NCBI GenBank assembly: GCA_021234155.1
Contig: JAJEKV010000002.1
Span: forward strand, 4,353,795 to 4,417,794
Reading direction: 5' to 3'
Origin: Isoetes taiwanensis
Lineage: Eukaryota > Streptophyta > Lycopodiopsida > Isoetales > Isoetaceae
DNA: 64,000 nt
Shown here piece by piece: positions 1-11,835 of the stretch (positions within the stretch are counted from its first letter, which is position 1; every line of letters starts with the position of its first letter). Made by a program: the position numbers and the translations under genes. Below the pieces are notes generated by a model, which had not been told where the DNA came from, ran no database searches, and worked only from the letters and a program-made list of their open reading frames with translations.

Positions 1-180
1 AGGCAGTTTTTTTTTGGGTTGCCCCTAGGGGGGCAAACCCTCGTTTATGTGGGTATGTGGGCATATTCAGGTATATGCCAGCATATGCCTAGCATATGCT
101 GGTGACTGCTAAAAACTGGCTCGACCCTGTAAATTGGCGGTGGCCAGTATCGCTGGGCGGCGGTGTGGAAACTGGGTAAC
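1..180. repeat. Dispersed GGGTTGCCCC-hairpin repeat, copy A
   Basis: The stretch begins with a T-run followed by a near-palindrome (GGGTTGCCCCTAGGGG, then GGGCAAACCC), then a block rich in gcatat and a 'ggtgactgctaaaaac' segment. The same order of motifs recurs at 25,650-25,800 and partly at 3,995-4,168; shorter relatives lie at 3,108, 8,172 and 15,800. It is therefore a dispersed repeat family. The left edge may run off the window. The family name is unknown to me. Confidence 0.7.
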
Positions 181-226
181 CGGCGCAGCCATAGTTTGAG
201 AAGAACTAGATGCGATAGCCAAATGG

Positions 227-706
227 TTGCTCTGTGATCAAGTTTCTGATGCTCTGCCGGCTTCCCCCTACTGGAGTGGCTTATCTATCGGAGGCATTTT
301 ATCTACCGGAGCTCATGGAAGGTCTCTTTTAGGGCATGGAAGTGCTGTTCATGAGTATCTCAAAAACATCCGCCTTGTAGTCCCTGCTCCTGCCTCTCAA
401 GGATTTGCTAGAATCATCTCTCTCGACCATCGTAACAAGAGCTTTGGGGCTGCTAGGATTTCTCTGGGTGTCCTTGGAGTTATCTCCAAAGTGACCTTCA
501 AGTTGCAGCCCATTTTCAAGCGCTCTGTTACTAATATTCTTACGTCTGATCTTGACCTTGTTATTAAGGTTGTTTCATTTGGTCAACAATATGAATTTGG
601 TGATATCACTTGGTATCCATCTCAAGGTGTGTTTAGGGAAGACTACAGGGTCTCAATAAATTGTTCTGGTGATGGATCAGTGAAAAACTCCTCTGGATCA
701 GTTTAA
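227..706 (+). pseudogene. L-gulonolactone oxidase fragment (FAD-binding domain)
   Basis: The 159-residue reading frame matches the central FAD-binding (PCMH-type) part of plant L-gulonolactone oxidase-like proteins, which oxidise L-gulono-1,4-lactone in ascorbate synthesis and are often secreted. Diagnostic pieces are an STGAHG motif near residue 28, GSAVHEYL soon after, SLGVLGVIS about residue 83, and FGDITWYPSQ about residue 123, which is the segment that follows the FAD domain. The family is usually near 550-600 residues, so the N-terminal third and the whole C-terminal catalytic half are missing. The frame starts inside the domain, not at a natural start, and ends in a stop just before an unrelated exon. 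I infer a truncated pseudogene or one exon of a dead copy. Confidence 0.8.
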
Positions 707-804
707 CATGGGTTTTGCAACAAACAATCCTGCATGCATTCCACATGCATTTAGCGTTCTTTTTATCAGAATGGTCTCTTAAATTGGTATTTGCTAACTG
801 CAGG

Positions 805-1175
805 TGTTTTGTTCTTGAATTTCACGATAGCAATGCAGATGAGTTTAAGGCTTTGTATGCAGAGCTTGCTGCACCAATGAGGGAAAAAGGTTTAAGATTT
901 CTTCTTATAAATGCTATGGATAACAAAGAAGTCTTGAAGGTTGTTTTCTTCATTGTAGGTACTTGTCATGCAAACCAGTGTGCATTACTATTTTACTCTT
1001 CTTCTGACTCCTGTTTTACTTGAACAATACAGGATGGAAAAGCAAAAGAATGAGTATTATCTGAGCCAGTTCCTCTGAAGAATGACGAACCAGTGAAAGT
1101 TGTTGTGCGTAACTCGATAGAGGATAAAGTGTTCAAGTCTGGGAAAGATGGTGCGTCTAAGGCTCACATTGTGTA
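805..1175 (+). pseudogene. Protein disulfide isomerase fragment (b' domain to a' linker)
   Basis: Two exon-like blocks are visible. The first (about 805-939) follows a good acceptor (ctaactgcag) and encodes a thioredoxin-fold b'-like strand pattern including LEFHDSNADEFKALY and LRFLLINAMD. The second (about 1,033-1,175) follows an acceptor (acaatacag) and encodes the typical PDI linker SEPVP-KNDEPVKVVV and then VFKSGKD, which normally precedes the a' CGHC active site. An in-frame TGA sits at the start of exon 2, much of the b' domain is missing and no CGHC follows, so this is a broken copy. PDI forms and rearranges disulfides in the ER lumen. It lies directly after the gulonolactone oxidase fragment, which is not a usual pairing. 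Confidence 0.72.
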
Positions 1176-1194
1176 GTTGTATTATATGCTTCTA

Positions 1195-2620
1195 ACCTAG
1201 AGATCTTTGAAGCTAAAGTCAGATGAGTTTCAAAGATACCTTCCTTAGCACTTTGAAGAGCATAATGTAAGCATTTTCAGAGCCCCGTTGTAAACTATTT
1301 TGACAACGTTAAACGTGCCAGCAGTTCTGCTCTTTATAGATATGGACAGAATAGAGCTAGTCATAAACAGATTACATTGCATAAACAGCATTGTTTGTCA
1401 GAAAAGAAAATAAGTACATGGAGCCGATGTATTAGAATTGTTGCTTTCTGTGCTCCAACTTTTCAAGTGAATGAACCGATGGAATTGAAAACATTGGAAA
1501 GAAATCTTCCTGTTAGACAATTATGCTGGCCATTTTGATTGGTCTCAGATGCAGTTTCTTTTCTTATCTAAATGCCAATATTGATTTTCCTGTTCAGTAA
1601 ATGAATTAAAATTAATATTTTTTTACTTCGATTTGCTGTAGTTCTGCTTGAGTTATCTGCATCTTGGTGTGGCCATGCATGAAGTTGGCTCCCACACTCA
1701 TGGAGGTCGCACAACACCTTAAGGATGACTCCCAAATAATGATTGCAAAAATGGTGCGCCCATGAGTGGAAATTATTGTAAATAAGTGGCAAAAGGGTTA
1801 GTGGTATGGAAAATTAAGGTTATTATTTTGGTTTGGATTTATGGGTAAATTCTCCTATTTCTCCTATTTATGGGTGGAACAGAAAGAGCATGTGTTAATG
1901 GCTGATCATTTATGATTTTATATACTACTAATGGGAATATCAATAGCACCCCACGAATTATCCTTGCCCTTGGAATTAAACCATCTCATAATTGTAGTCA
2001 TCCAGATGGCAGTATTATGTCATGAACAGCAGATTGATTGAATAGATTCATGGCATGATTTATGCTGCAAAGTTCAAAAGGTTCCTATATTTCCAAGCAA
2101 AATAAAATAACATTTTCATACAATGGAGAGTAGACTTTTATATTTTATGTAATTGTATAGAAGGATGTTTGTCATTCTTTCCTGCGAAGCCTTATGCGGC
2201 TGGGAATAACTCCAAAGAATGTGTTTACCATGTGGGCTTAGAAACCTCATTTCTGTACTTTGCAATATAAAGTTCTTTTAAAATATTGCACCATTGAGAA
2301 AACGTTTTAAATCGCCCTTCTCCTATTCTATTCTCTGGACTTTTTGATAAGAGCTTAAGAGGGAAAAAAATTCTTAAATGCTCTTCTGCTTTCACGAAAT
2401 GCACCTTGGTGTTGACAAATGTTAGAAATTTATTCATGTGGACATATCTTACATCTTATTTTTGTCTTGTAACTTTTGGACCCGATGTTAAATGCCACAT
2501 ATTCTTTGGCATATGTGGTGGAGACCCCCGCTATGCGTTGGAAAAATTGAACCTCCAACTTGCTCCAGCCCATGATAAAGACTAGTAACAAGTAAGAATC
2601 TGTGCCTACAAAGTGTGCAT
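1195..2620. other. AT-rich intergenic sequence
   Basis: No reading frame with recognisable protein similarity on either strand. The short frames present are low-complexity and are not supported. Confidence 0.6.
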
Positions 2621-2629
2621 GTATGGCTA

Positions 2630-2900
2630 AAGTTTTGCCCAACGGATGTGTGGTGAGTTGGTATAGGCCTAGTAATGCCAAAATAAATGTGCACTTGGTC
2701 AGGGGTTCAAACCCTGGCCAGTGTATGTTTAGCTTTGGGAGTTGGTTACTGGGGTTATACGGCCATGATCCCCGACGTGGTAGAACTTGTGCCTATACGT
2801 GTCCTCCACTTTGTCTGCCATAAGGCAGCAGGATAAGCTCCACAATAATTGTGTGAGTATACACCAGTAAAAATTGGCTTCCATGTACACTGGGGCTGGT
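2630..2900 (+). repeat. Candidate tRNA-derived SINE
   Basis: A box-A-like segment (ggtgagttggtataggcc) is followed about 45 bases later by a good B box inside an inverted repeat (ggtcaggggttcaaaccctggcc), the spacing of an internal pol III promoter. No cloverleaf can be drawn with confidence and the region continues with non-tRNA sequence, so I read it as a SINE body rather than a tRNA gene. Confidence 0.5.
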
Positions 2901-2959
2901 TAACTGGTTGTTGCCTCCCGCATAACTCAAAAACACTACAAGCTTCTTAATGTTTTATT

Positions 2960-3990
2960 TTTTTGCTATTCATTGCATACATTGGTCTCTTTTGTATTCA
3001 AATAAACATTCAATATGGTCTAGAAATCATGATATTTCATTTATCATCACGCTTTGGTGAAGCTATATAGTTGGTGGCAGTTTTCGCAACATATATAATG
3101 TAGTCTTTTTTGGGTTGGCCCTCGTTTATAATCTTTAGCAAATATGAACAGAATAGTTCATTTTATATATTTGGTTGTTCGGCCAATATTACAAATTGAG
3201 AGAAGACTTAGTACATATTCCAATCTGATTGGCTCCTTGTGAATCTATTTTTGAAGAGAAATATATGGATGGTTTTGTACCATTAACGACAAGACTGTTT
3301 TAAACCTTAAATGGCTTTCTGAAGTTTGTAAACAAGCTGCTCTTGCCCTGCTGAGATGAAACTAGGTGCCTGCCTCATGTACACTTCCTCTTCTAATTTT
3401 AAATTAAGAAAAGCAATCTTGACATCCATCTGCTTGATACCAAGACCATGTTCAGCTACTATGCAATAATGAACTTAACTCAACTTAGCTTTGCAACAGG
3501 GGGGAAATGTTTCATGAAAATCAATACCTGGCACTTATGAGTATCCCTTGGCAACAAGTCGAGCTTTGAACACGTCGATCTTTACTTCTTCATTGTACTT
3601 TACTTTACAAACTCACTTCTTGTGGGTACTAGCTTTCTGCTTGGAGGGAGCTTGCACTATCCCATGTATCATATTTTAGCAGGGGACTATTTTCTTCTTG
3701 CATGGCTTTGCTCCATTCATTTTTCCTGGAATTGTTCATGGCTTCCTTGTAACGTGTTGGCTCATCAAAGATCACATTGCTGTAGAAGGCCCCCGATAAA
3801 GAAAACTAAAACACCAACGAAATCATCATTCTTGCTTCTCGTCTTTCGATATGTTCAAGGTTTGAATGGAACCAATGGATTGTGTTTCTTTTTCCTATTT
3901 GCAACATTCAATTTGTGAGTTATTAGCGTATTTGAATGCCTTGCCTTATGAATTATGAATTGGGCATGGAAATAGCATTCCACTGATATG
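2960..3990. other. Intergenic sequence with short decayed fragments
   Basis: Mostly AT-rich. A block around 3,310-3,900 resembles translated retrotransposon remnants on the minus strand, but it is too degraded for me to name. Confidence 0.4.
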
Positions 3991-3994
3991 ATTG

Positions 3995-4168
3995 AGTCCA
4001 GTTTTTTGGGTTGCCCCTAAGGGGAAAACCCTCATCCATGTGGGTTTGTGGCATATTCCAAGTATATGTCAGTATATGCTCGAAAACATGACTTTGAAGT
4101 GTGATTTAAGCCATTTTACTCTCGGGTCACGGAGGGCAACCCTCCGTGCGCAGCACCTTGTTTTTTAA
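3995..4168 (+). repeat. Dispersed GGGTTGCCCC-hairpin repeat, copy B
   Basis: Shares the T-run, the GGGTTGCCCC/GGGG hairpin and the tatatgccagtatatgc block with copy A. It ends in a second hairpin (GGAGGGCAACCCTCC) followed by gtgcgcagcaccttg and a T-run. That 3' part recurs alone at 31,024-31,075. The terminal T-run would suit pol III termination. Confidence 0.65.
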
Positions 4169-4169
4169 G

Positions 4170-5755
4170 TGTCATTCCAGACTGTTATTTCAGATTCTAT
4201 CTCATTTACTTGACATTCTGCGGGCAGAATATAAGGTAACTAATTTTTGCGTTATGTAAAGTTTAGGTAGGAGCGATTCTGCTTCTACAAAGAACACTAT
4301 TGTAACACATGGACAAAATTCTAGTCATGAATGCGACTAGTTTTTTTGCTTTAACTTTTTACTTGGATCTCAACAGTCCAGGAGTTTTTACATGCATTCA
4401 ATAGATTTTATTTGCATCTTGCCTTTTTATCCAGCATTCTAACTGTTTTCTACCCATTTTGACGTAACAATAACTTCGCGTTGGCATGCCTTTTGCAACA
4501 GAATTGCAGCAAAAAGTATTCTTGTATATAGAAATGTTCACTTCCTTTGCATTCTGGTAGAGTCAACACGCGTCAGTGCAGTTACCCCTGTCGGAATGCA
4601 AGGGAAATGTACATTCTTGTCCTCTTATTATATATATATACATAATAAAAAAATAGCATGTCCGTCACGCCCTATCGACGGCAAAAAAAGCACCACATGG
4701 CATTTTCCAGACCCTCGGATGGCAAAAACGTGCAAGCTTTAGAATTGGTAGGAAGCATCGAGAAGCTTCCCTTGGTTCTGTCTAGCGGGAACGAGTCTTG
4801 TCATTACTCTACCGATTTTGGATTTGCTGTCGAATTTCTCTACTCTTTGCTTGAATTGTGAAGCAAATTTCACTCAATCAATGCTTCAAAAGCTTTATTT
4901 CTGCATCTTTTGAGCTTTATGATGCGCTAAGAAGTTTTATCTTTTGATGTTCCATTTTATGCGCCAGACTGTGAATCTTGCAGAGCCTTCTGTCCATTCT
5001 TCTGTTGATCCTAATCTTATAGAGTTCCCTCTGTCGTCTCTTCGAATGTAGATTTGAAGTGCTGCATCTTTAAGAGACCCTCTGTGTTAGATTAAAAAAA
5101 ACAAGATTTAAGGGGCTACTAGATGCTCTACAAGGGGCAAATAATCAACAGAAACATCTACAAAGGGAGCCTTTGGAGCTTCAATATCAAAAGCATTTTG
5201 AAGGATTTTACCAACAGCAATGTGTGCGGAGCAAAACGGTCATTTCTTGCAGAAGCGGCAAATCAAAGAGGAAATCCACTTTGATCTAAACAAAATCGTG
5301 CATAGATCGAAAATGCAAACAATACCAGCAATGAAGACATAGCAATAGCGTAAAAATTGGCTACTCTACTTTCAGCCTAATCTACCAATCACATCTCGCC
5401 ACGTGGTAGAGATTCAATCCAAGAAAATCGACCAGACAGTTTTTACTCTCTCTTTTGATTTTTCTACCCTGTGATTCCGATGATTGCATGTTTTTACTCT
5501 TCTTTCTGGAGCGTGTTCTTGCAGGATCAAATCAAGGTCATCAGCCAAGATCAGATAGCGGTTGAAAGTAGAGTATCCAATTTTTACGTTATGCCAAAGG
5601 CCCTGATTGGAAACCAGGGCGACCCGCTTCCAATAAGGAATGCAGGGTAAAGGGCCTCCCGAGCTGCAGCCATAGCCAGATATTTGACGTAATATGAAGC
5701 AAACGTTTATTACCTATAATAATTGTTGTGTGAGGCCCATTAGGCCTTTGTGAGC
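4170..5755. other. Intergenic sequence, no gene seen
   Basis: I recognise no coding similarity. A pair of imperfect inverted segments is present: 'caatagcgtaaaaattggctactctac' near 5,342 and its complement near 5,570-5,600. They bracket about 200 bases and suggest a small foldback (MITE-like) element. Confidence 0.45.
5342..5605. mobile_element. Candidate foldback/MITE with inverted ends
   Basis: The left end reads gcgtaaaaattggctactct and the right end contains its reverse complement (gagtatccaatttttacgtt, with small differences), giving terminal inverted repeats of about 20-28 bases around a 200-base core with no ORF. Target duplications are not obvious. Confidence 0.5.
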
Positions 5756-5780
5756 ATAAAGAAAGAAAGATAGATGGATG

Positions 5781-5833
<53 letters not shown>

Positions 5834-5835
5834 TT
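5756..5835 (+). repeat. (GATA)n microsatellite
   Basis: An uninterrupted run of roughly 14 GATA units is preceded by related GAAA and GATG units. Confidence 0.95.
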
Positions 5836-6170
5836 TTAACGTCACGCCACTAGGCAGCATCCAACTGGACATGTGACCACACACCTCGATTGGGCCCTGC
5901 CCACAACCACCTTACATTGCGTCTGTTGGGATTTGATTTTGACCCCCAACAGTACTTGAGTGCGATTTTGGGTGGTCTCGAACTCAGACCGCATTAAGGA
6001 AGTAGTGTGTTACCCCGCAAACAACAATTACCTAATACATCAGCACTAGCATTTTACTTACATTGCTCATTCATTGGCTTTATCTCCGATCACTTCACCT
6101 GATATTGGTTCCAACTCAGTTCATACTTAAACTACTTAAAACTACTTTTGGAAAAAATTACTCCGTTTAA

Positions 6171-7535
6171 CTACCACATGTCGAACAGAGGGAAATGGCA
6201 TTCTTCTTCCGAATCCAACCAGCTTGGCAAGCACAGCTGCAGATCTGAAGGTTGCACCTCTGCAGATCCGGCACCTTCAGGTATGGCAGTTTCTTTAAAC
6301 CAACAAGGCATTGCCGGCGAGTATTTAGGGTTTATGCAATCGGGGCCGGATTGAACAGATGCACGGGACTCCGATACAGCGGTACATAATTCTTCAAATG
6401 TGAGATTTTTTACTTCATCCCTTTTCTTTGCCGGTCTTTCTTGCTCCGAAGTGACGGAACTGGACATGATTTCTTTGATTCCTCTCTTGAAATCGAACAA
6501 AGAAGTCTTACACTTCTGCTTTGATGGTAGTGTTCTACAGCGAGAACTAATTTGTAGTTTACCATTGCTGTCAATATGGAGGAAAGCGGAGTTACCAGTG
6601 CTCTGCAGATTTGACTTCCGGCGGCGGGGCGAGCGTTTGGTTCCTTGTAAGCGGCAAATGTGATTTCCTTTGTATATTACAGTATATGCTGTAGGATAAT
6701 CGTCAGATTTTTGGACATACTTTATTGCTGGGCATCCTGTCTCTCGTCTCACATTGCAGCGGTAGTAGCACCTGGAAAACATGTATAACCTGAGAAAACC
6801 ATAAGCATCATATGGCTAATAGACGAATTCACATATGGCGTTGGTTACCTGGGATGTTGTGATCCGCTAATTTCTCTCTGGCCATATTTTCTCCATCTAT
6901 ATCCATCACGAAAGTGAGATTCCGTCTCTTGTTCTGAGTTTCTGGATTTTCTGTAAAACCTTGAAGAATTACATTATTTTTATCACGACCATTTCAATGG
7001 GATGGTTACAAATTTGCAAATGTTTTCAGACAATTGCATGTGCAAATGGGGAGTGCTGTCTGAAAATGCTGAGAGCTTATTTAAAAAAATTGCAAATCTA
7101 GAAAATGGGGTTTTGGAAAACTAGCTCTACACACTTATTTTACCTTTTCTTCGACTGGAAGCCCACCTCTTCAACTTCTGTAACGCCCTGATGAACATCC
7201 TTAGAAGGTTCTGTATGGAGCTTTAGTTTGTGCTGTGATGTCTTCACATTCTCACACATGATTGGTTTCGCTATATCCATGTCAGGAAAATTGCATAGAC
7301 CATGTGGCTCTTTAGTTTGAATGGTGCAGACGGAATTAAGACCAACTATGAGGTTGCTGAAGGCAGACACTATGGACCCTGCAGCTCCCACTAAATTTTG
7401 CCTCATGGCTAATGCATATATACAATTTGGATCAAGGAGAAAACCTGGAGCTATACTTTCAAGTTTCTCATCAAACTGCCTTAGTAGATGACATGCTTGT
7501 TTAATTTCCATTCTCAAAACGTCCTCGTGCTTCAT
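6171..7535 (-). CDS. Group III WRKY transcription factor, three exons
   Basis: Nuclear DNA-binding regulator expected to bind W-box promoters. Exon 1 is about 7,144-7,535 (start chosen at the MKHEDVL methionine; an in-frame ATG also lies at 7,565). Exon 2 is 6,849-6,950 and exon 3 is 6,171-6,771. All junctions are GT-AG and in phase, giving about 364 residues. A basic SKKRK stretch spans the first junction. Exon 2 encodes DGYRWRKYGQR and exon 3 opens with the zinc finger C-X7-C-X23-H-X-C, the exact group III spacing. The intron interrupts the codon for the R of HPR, the conserved WRKY-domain intron position. The N-terminus has the leucine-rich segment usual in group III. The heptapeptide ends in R instead of K. 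I see no internal stop or frameshift. A 1.38-kb repeat begins about 0.2 kb upstream. Confidence 0.88.
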
Positions 7536-7753
7536 TATGTTATGCTCTTTGTTATCCTTCCGCATCTTGCAGAAGATGAAACTCCTTATATGCAGGCAAT
7601 GATCCTCCTGTGGTGGAATTGTAAATGCCAGGGTGTATCCACAGATAAATAATGCAGCAGTCTTATCATGATAGAATAAAGGATGGAAAGCCACATATGA
7701 AGTCCAGAAATTTCATTGGCCACTCTTGCACTAGTGTGGTGGCTCTAAGCAAA

Positions 7754-9020
7754 TATTCATATTTGAAGCATGGCTATTTGAGCAGGAAGGTGCATGCATG
7801 GTGCAAGATTCTAAGTCTGTTTGACTCATTGATGTTTGTCAACGCTTCACATTCAACATAATTCTTGGTCCCAGTAGTTTGACTCATTGTCATTGATCTT
7901 TCAATTTCAAATTAATTCTCGGTCCCACTGAGCTCGTTGACTTTTGTCCTTTGGTATATGTGTCCATGGCACATTTATGACTCTCTTTTACCTTCTAGCC
8001 TGGACAATACTTGACAATACTTGTCCTTCAACTCTGTTTCCCAATCTTCAGCAAATTGTTGAAGACTTTCCAATTCCATGCATCAGGTCAACTACAGATA
8101 CATACGTCCTTTTTTCGACAATAGCTTGCAAGTCAATTCCACCAAAACAACGCTTGTCACTTTATTATTATTATTTTTTTTGGTTGCCCCAAGGGCAAAC
8201 TTAGGCATGGTTGGTGTGAAAGTGGGACCTGCCCCACGTATCCTATTTGAAAGATAGAGATGTTGGGAGAGTAAAGGTGAGAATCCACTAGCATCATTTG
8301 ATGCCTGGAAGTTCAAGATCAGCCCAATCGCCTTCCACGATTCAAAACATAAGTTCTAACGGAGGTAATTGAGCATCGGATTTTGCTTCGGGTGAGGATG
8401 CGGACGCTATAAATAGCCGCTTCATTGTTCTTCTCGTCTTTTTGTAGCAACAACAATTACCACTTTCTAGATCTTGACACGAATCAGACCAACAAAGTAG
8501 ATATTGTTGTGGAAGAACTGCCTTCGGCTGAGTGGAATTATGCAAGAGTAGATATTGTTGTGGAAGAACTACCTTTGGCTTAGTGGAATTATGCATCTGG
8601 CTATGGTAGTTTTTTTTAGGACATTTGATTCCTTTAGTGGAATCTCAGCCTAATGATTTGAGGGCTTAGATTGAATATAAAGCGAGAGCGAGGAGATGTC
8701 GGGGAGAGTAATGATGTGAGGGCTCAATTTGAATAAAGGCAAAGAGAAGTTGAAAGTCGCAAAGAGAAGTTGAATGTCGTGTTTTGCACTGCTTTCTTTC
8801 TATTTGCACTGGTAGTTTGCATTGACAGTCGAGCGGGAGTTGTCTACCCATTTGAACTGGTAGTTCGCATTGATTGTCGAATGGGAGTTGTCTTCTCATA
8901 CATGTAGAAGAGTTTTGTGTAGTGAAAGCATTCCGAAGCCTCATAACATTCCAATGCAGGGCCATGTTAATCCCATGCTTTTAGCTTACAATCCAAGTCC
9001 ATCCCCTCTATAGCTTGCCT
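7754..9020. repeat. 1.38-kb direct repeat, left copy, part 1
   Basis: Matches 15,396-16,655 almost base for base; visible differences are scattered substitutions and a few small indels. It includes the GGTTGCCCC-AAGGGCAAAC hairpin at 8,172-8,210, a TATA-like ctataaatag at 8,407-8,416, and a roughly 50-bp tandem duplication at about 8,494-8,595. No convincing protein. The repeat is interrupted at 9,020/9,021 by a LINE and resumes at 11,408. Confidence 0.9.
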
Positions 9021-11407
9021 AGCTCAAACGCACACTCCGGCAAGTCACTTATCCCATCTCCCGCCCACAGGCCGTCAGTCAATACCGCTCCTTTCTCAAG
9101 AACAAGAAGGCCAGATACCTCGCAGAGCATCAGTAACAGATGTTTGGTCTTCTGGACTGGCACCCCAGGACATTCTGGAGAAGGGACTTGAGCAAGCCTG
9201 CACAGCCCACAGGGAACATCACCTCGGAGCAATGGGTATAGTACTTTACGCGGCATTTGCGACCGGCTCGGGGCGGGCACCGATCCCTCTCCACAGATAG
9301 GCATGGCTCACGGTTATCACTGAGGGGATGTCATCATGGGCCTACTGGCGTCTAGCTAATGGGAAGGCAAAGCAGATTTAGATGGTATGCGGTGTAACTT
9401 CGAAATGGGTGGGCCTCCATCGGTGCCCTGTCTTCACGGCATTGTTCAATAAAGCATTGCGAGAAGGCTTTTCTAACGCAATGGACCACTAGTAGGGTAG
9501 TGCCCATATACAAAGCGGGGACCCTCAATGCACCAACTACTGGGTACTATTATGGTCAGCTCTCTCTTTGCAAAGCTGTTGGCTGGCATCCTTGAGCAAG
9601 CGGCCGACAATATGGGCGAGGGAAACAGAGGTCGCGAGCTCTTACGAGTGCGGTTTCCGGCCCGGACATTCCACCATTGATCATATCTTCACTCTGCGCA
9701 CATTGATTGAAGATAGCGGGGAATCGCCCTGAGACCCTTTTACTTGTTGTTTCGTGGATTTTGCAAAAGCGTTCGACCACGATGCCCGCAACAAGCTATG
9801 GGGACGTATTGCGGCGGTTTGGGGACCCCCGGACTTGCGAATGCGATTATATAGGTCGTACGAGGCATGCTCGGGCCGTATCACATCAGCAACCGCAGCC
9901 GGTGTCCGATCAGAGCATTGAGTCGCGTCGGGGTTGCCCCCTCTCCCCCACACTCTTTGGCCTATACATTGATCAGTTGGAAGATTGACTCTCTGAACAT
10001 GGAGGTGCGGGCGCACATCTCATGCATCACACAATCCGCAACTCATATATGCCGATGATGTCAACCTCATGGCCTATACTCCGGAGGACATGCAACGTCA
10101 CTGGATGCTCTTGACACTTTTGCCAATTCAGCGGCATGCGAAGTTAACGGCCAAAACTAGGGTGCTGCTAGTTGCATCATCCCATCAGCCAAGGCTTCCC
10201 ACATTCACTTACCAGGGGCATGAGGTAGAGGTGGCTCCGACCTACAAGTACTTGGGGATTGAGTTCTCAACTATCACTCATTGGGATGCAGCTATCAGGT
10301 TGCGGGTCATGGCGGGTTGGAAAGCACTATATGCCATGCAGAACAACAGCCACAAGGCAGAGTTGTATGCCTGGGGCCACCAGTCACATTTGTTTCGGGC
10401 CTTGGTTGAGCCGGTCCTTTTGTATGGGGCAGAAGTGTGGGGTCCGGTGATATCCCTCAACACCTGGAATGACCTCGAGCAGGTGCAGAAGGCCTTCTTG
10501 GCGCGGGCCCTGGGGGTGAAGTCCACAGTTCCATACCACCAGGAGGCAGGCTTTCTACCCCTTCAACGGGCTGCATTGGAACGCCATATCGTTTACTTCC
10601 AAAAGGTGGTCGCTATGGCTGATACACGCTTGCCCCACCTTGCTTTGGCCACGGCGATGGGTCCCGAACGCCTGAAAGACAAGCAAGCTCAGTGGTTCTC
10701 GGCCCGGGGTGTGCGAGCAAACAGATGCGCGTCAGTCGGGACAAAGAAAGATCGCGGAGACACTTAAACCGTACTTAGATGCTACTTTCCTTCGCAAGCT
10801 CACGGGATCACGAGAGGCTCGACGCATACGTTAAGCTGGCACACTATCAGCAGCAAGTCAATCCTAGGCTCACAAGAGGCCCACACCAGTACTTGTACAC
10901 CCAGCTGCCCATGAAGAAACACAGACTTATAGCTTCCATTCGCACGGGTGCATATCGCCTCCGCATTGAAACAGGGCGTTGGGCTCGGGAACCACGAGAG
11001 CAAAGGCTTTGCTAGTGTTGCCACCAGGGCGCGATTGAGGATGAATGTCATGCCCTCCAGATCTGCCCATTTGCCCATATCCGAGAGCGATATGTTCGAT
11101 TACTAGTGCTTGGCCAGCCGTTGCATCAGTTATTGACTACGGCGTCAGTGGGATTGTTGGGGTCATACCTCCAGGAGGTTATGGATGCACGGACTCGTTT
11201 GTGTTCTACGGGACGGTATTGAACTGTCCTATGCAATTGTACAGTGTGCCAGCATGCTTATTACTACTAAGGTTTTTCCCTCGAAAACCCTTCGGGGCGG
11301 GGGTTTTTTTAATCTGTCGATGTCGCTTCTTCGTTTCTTTTTGTTTGGGTCCCATAGGCCAATTGGTCTCCGTGGATGCTAAAAAACTATTCTATTCTAT
11401 TCTATTC
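9021..11407 (+). mobile_element. 5'-truncated LINE (copy 1) with TTCTA tail
   Basis: A non-LTR retrotransposon. The boundaries are set by comparison with the uninterrupted sibling repeat at 16,655/16,656. Translation in shifting frames gives the pre-RT region (FLKNKKARYLAEHQ, WHPRTFWRRDL), then reverse transcriptase with YADD at 10,048-10,059, then the long C-terminal region after RT (for example LLYGAEVWGP about 10,415 and a Cys/His-rich end near 11,010-11,090). The element ends in GC-rich 3' UTR and a TCTAT(n) tail at about 11,390-11,407. Many stops and frameshifts show that it is dead. The endonuclease domain is absent. Confidence 0.88.
10069..10767 (+). pseudogene. LINE reverse transcriptase C-terminal region
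   Basis: An open stretch of 232 residues continuing from the YADD motif just upstream. It contains YKYLGIEFS, FRALVEPVLLYGAEVWG and LEQVQKAFLARALGV, which are hallmarks of the thumb and post-RT region of plant LINEs. It is only a piece of ORF2, because the RT fingers and palm upstream are broken by frameshifts. In the intact element it would copy RNA at nicked target DNA. Confidence 0.85.
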
Positions 11408-11526
11408 TTTAAAAGTCAGGTTTTTGCCTTGAAAGGTGGGAGCCAGCATTTTCAAAGTTTGAGCCAACAGTTCTAAAGTTCGCAACTTGAAGAAGAGATT
11501 GTTACCGCCATAGCCATCAGTTTTCT
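11408..11526. repeat. 1.38-kb direct repeat, left copy, part 2
   Basis: Continues the left repeat after the LINE and aligns with 16,656-16,780. Joined to part 1 it gives about 1,385 bases, the same length as the right copy. Similarity stops at about 11,526. Confidence 0.88.
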
Positions 11527-11835
11527 TGCTTGATACAACTGCATTCAGTTCACTATCTAAATTTCGTTTTGGAGTCTCCAGGCTGTCAGCAGCTGGGATT
11601 GACTTAGTAGTATCAAATGGGCTGAATTCTAGGTACACCCGGGAGGTATCTTGCAGTCTCATAACTGATCGAGGCGTGGATAACTGTTGGATATCTTTGG
11701 TCTCAAATTTACGCAATTACGCAAACACTAAGTCGATGAACCGCGTGACAACATCAGTAATGTTAAGGCACTTACTTGTGTCTATTGGTTCTTGTGGTAC
11801 CACTCGAACACCAAAAGCCAAAAGCCATATCCCAG

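Noticed and set aside
7140-7694. Extended N-terminus of the WRKY ORF up to 7,694
   Set aside because: The first 43 residues look non-coding and unlike group III WRKY N-termini; internal ATGs at 7,565 or 7,535 are preferred.
9556-10058. Minus-strand and alternative-frame ORFs in the LINE
   Set aside because: They overlap the RT-coding plus strand and read as shadows of the LINE coding sequence.
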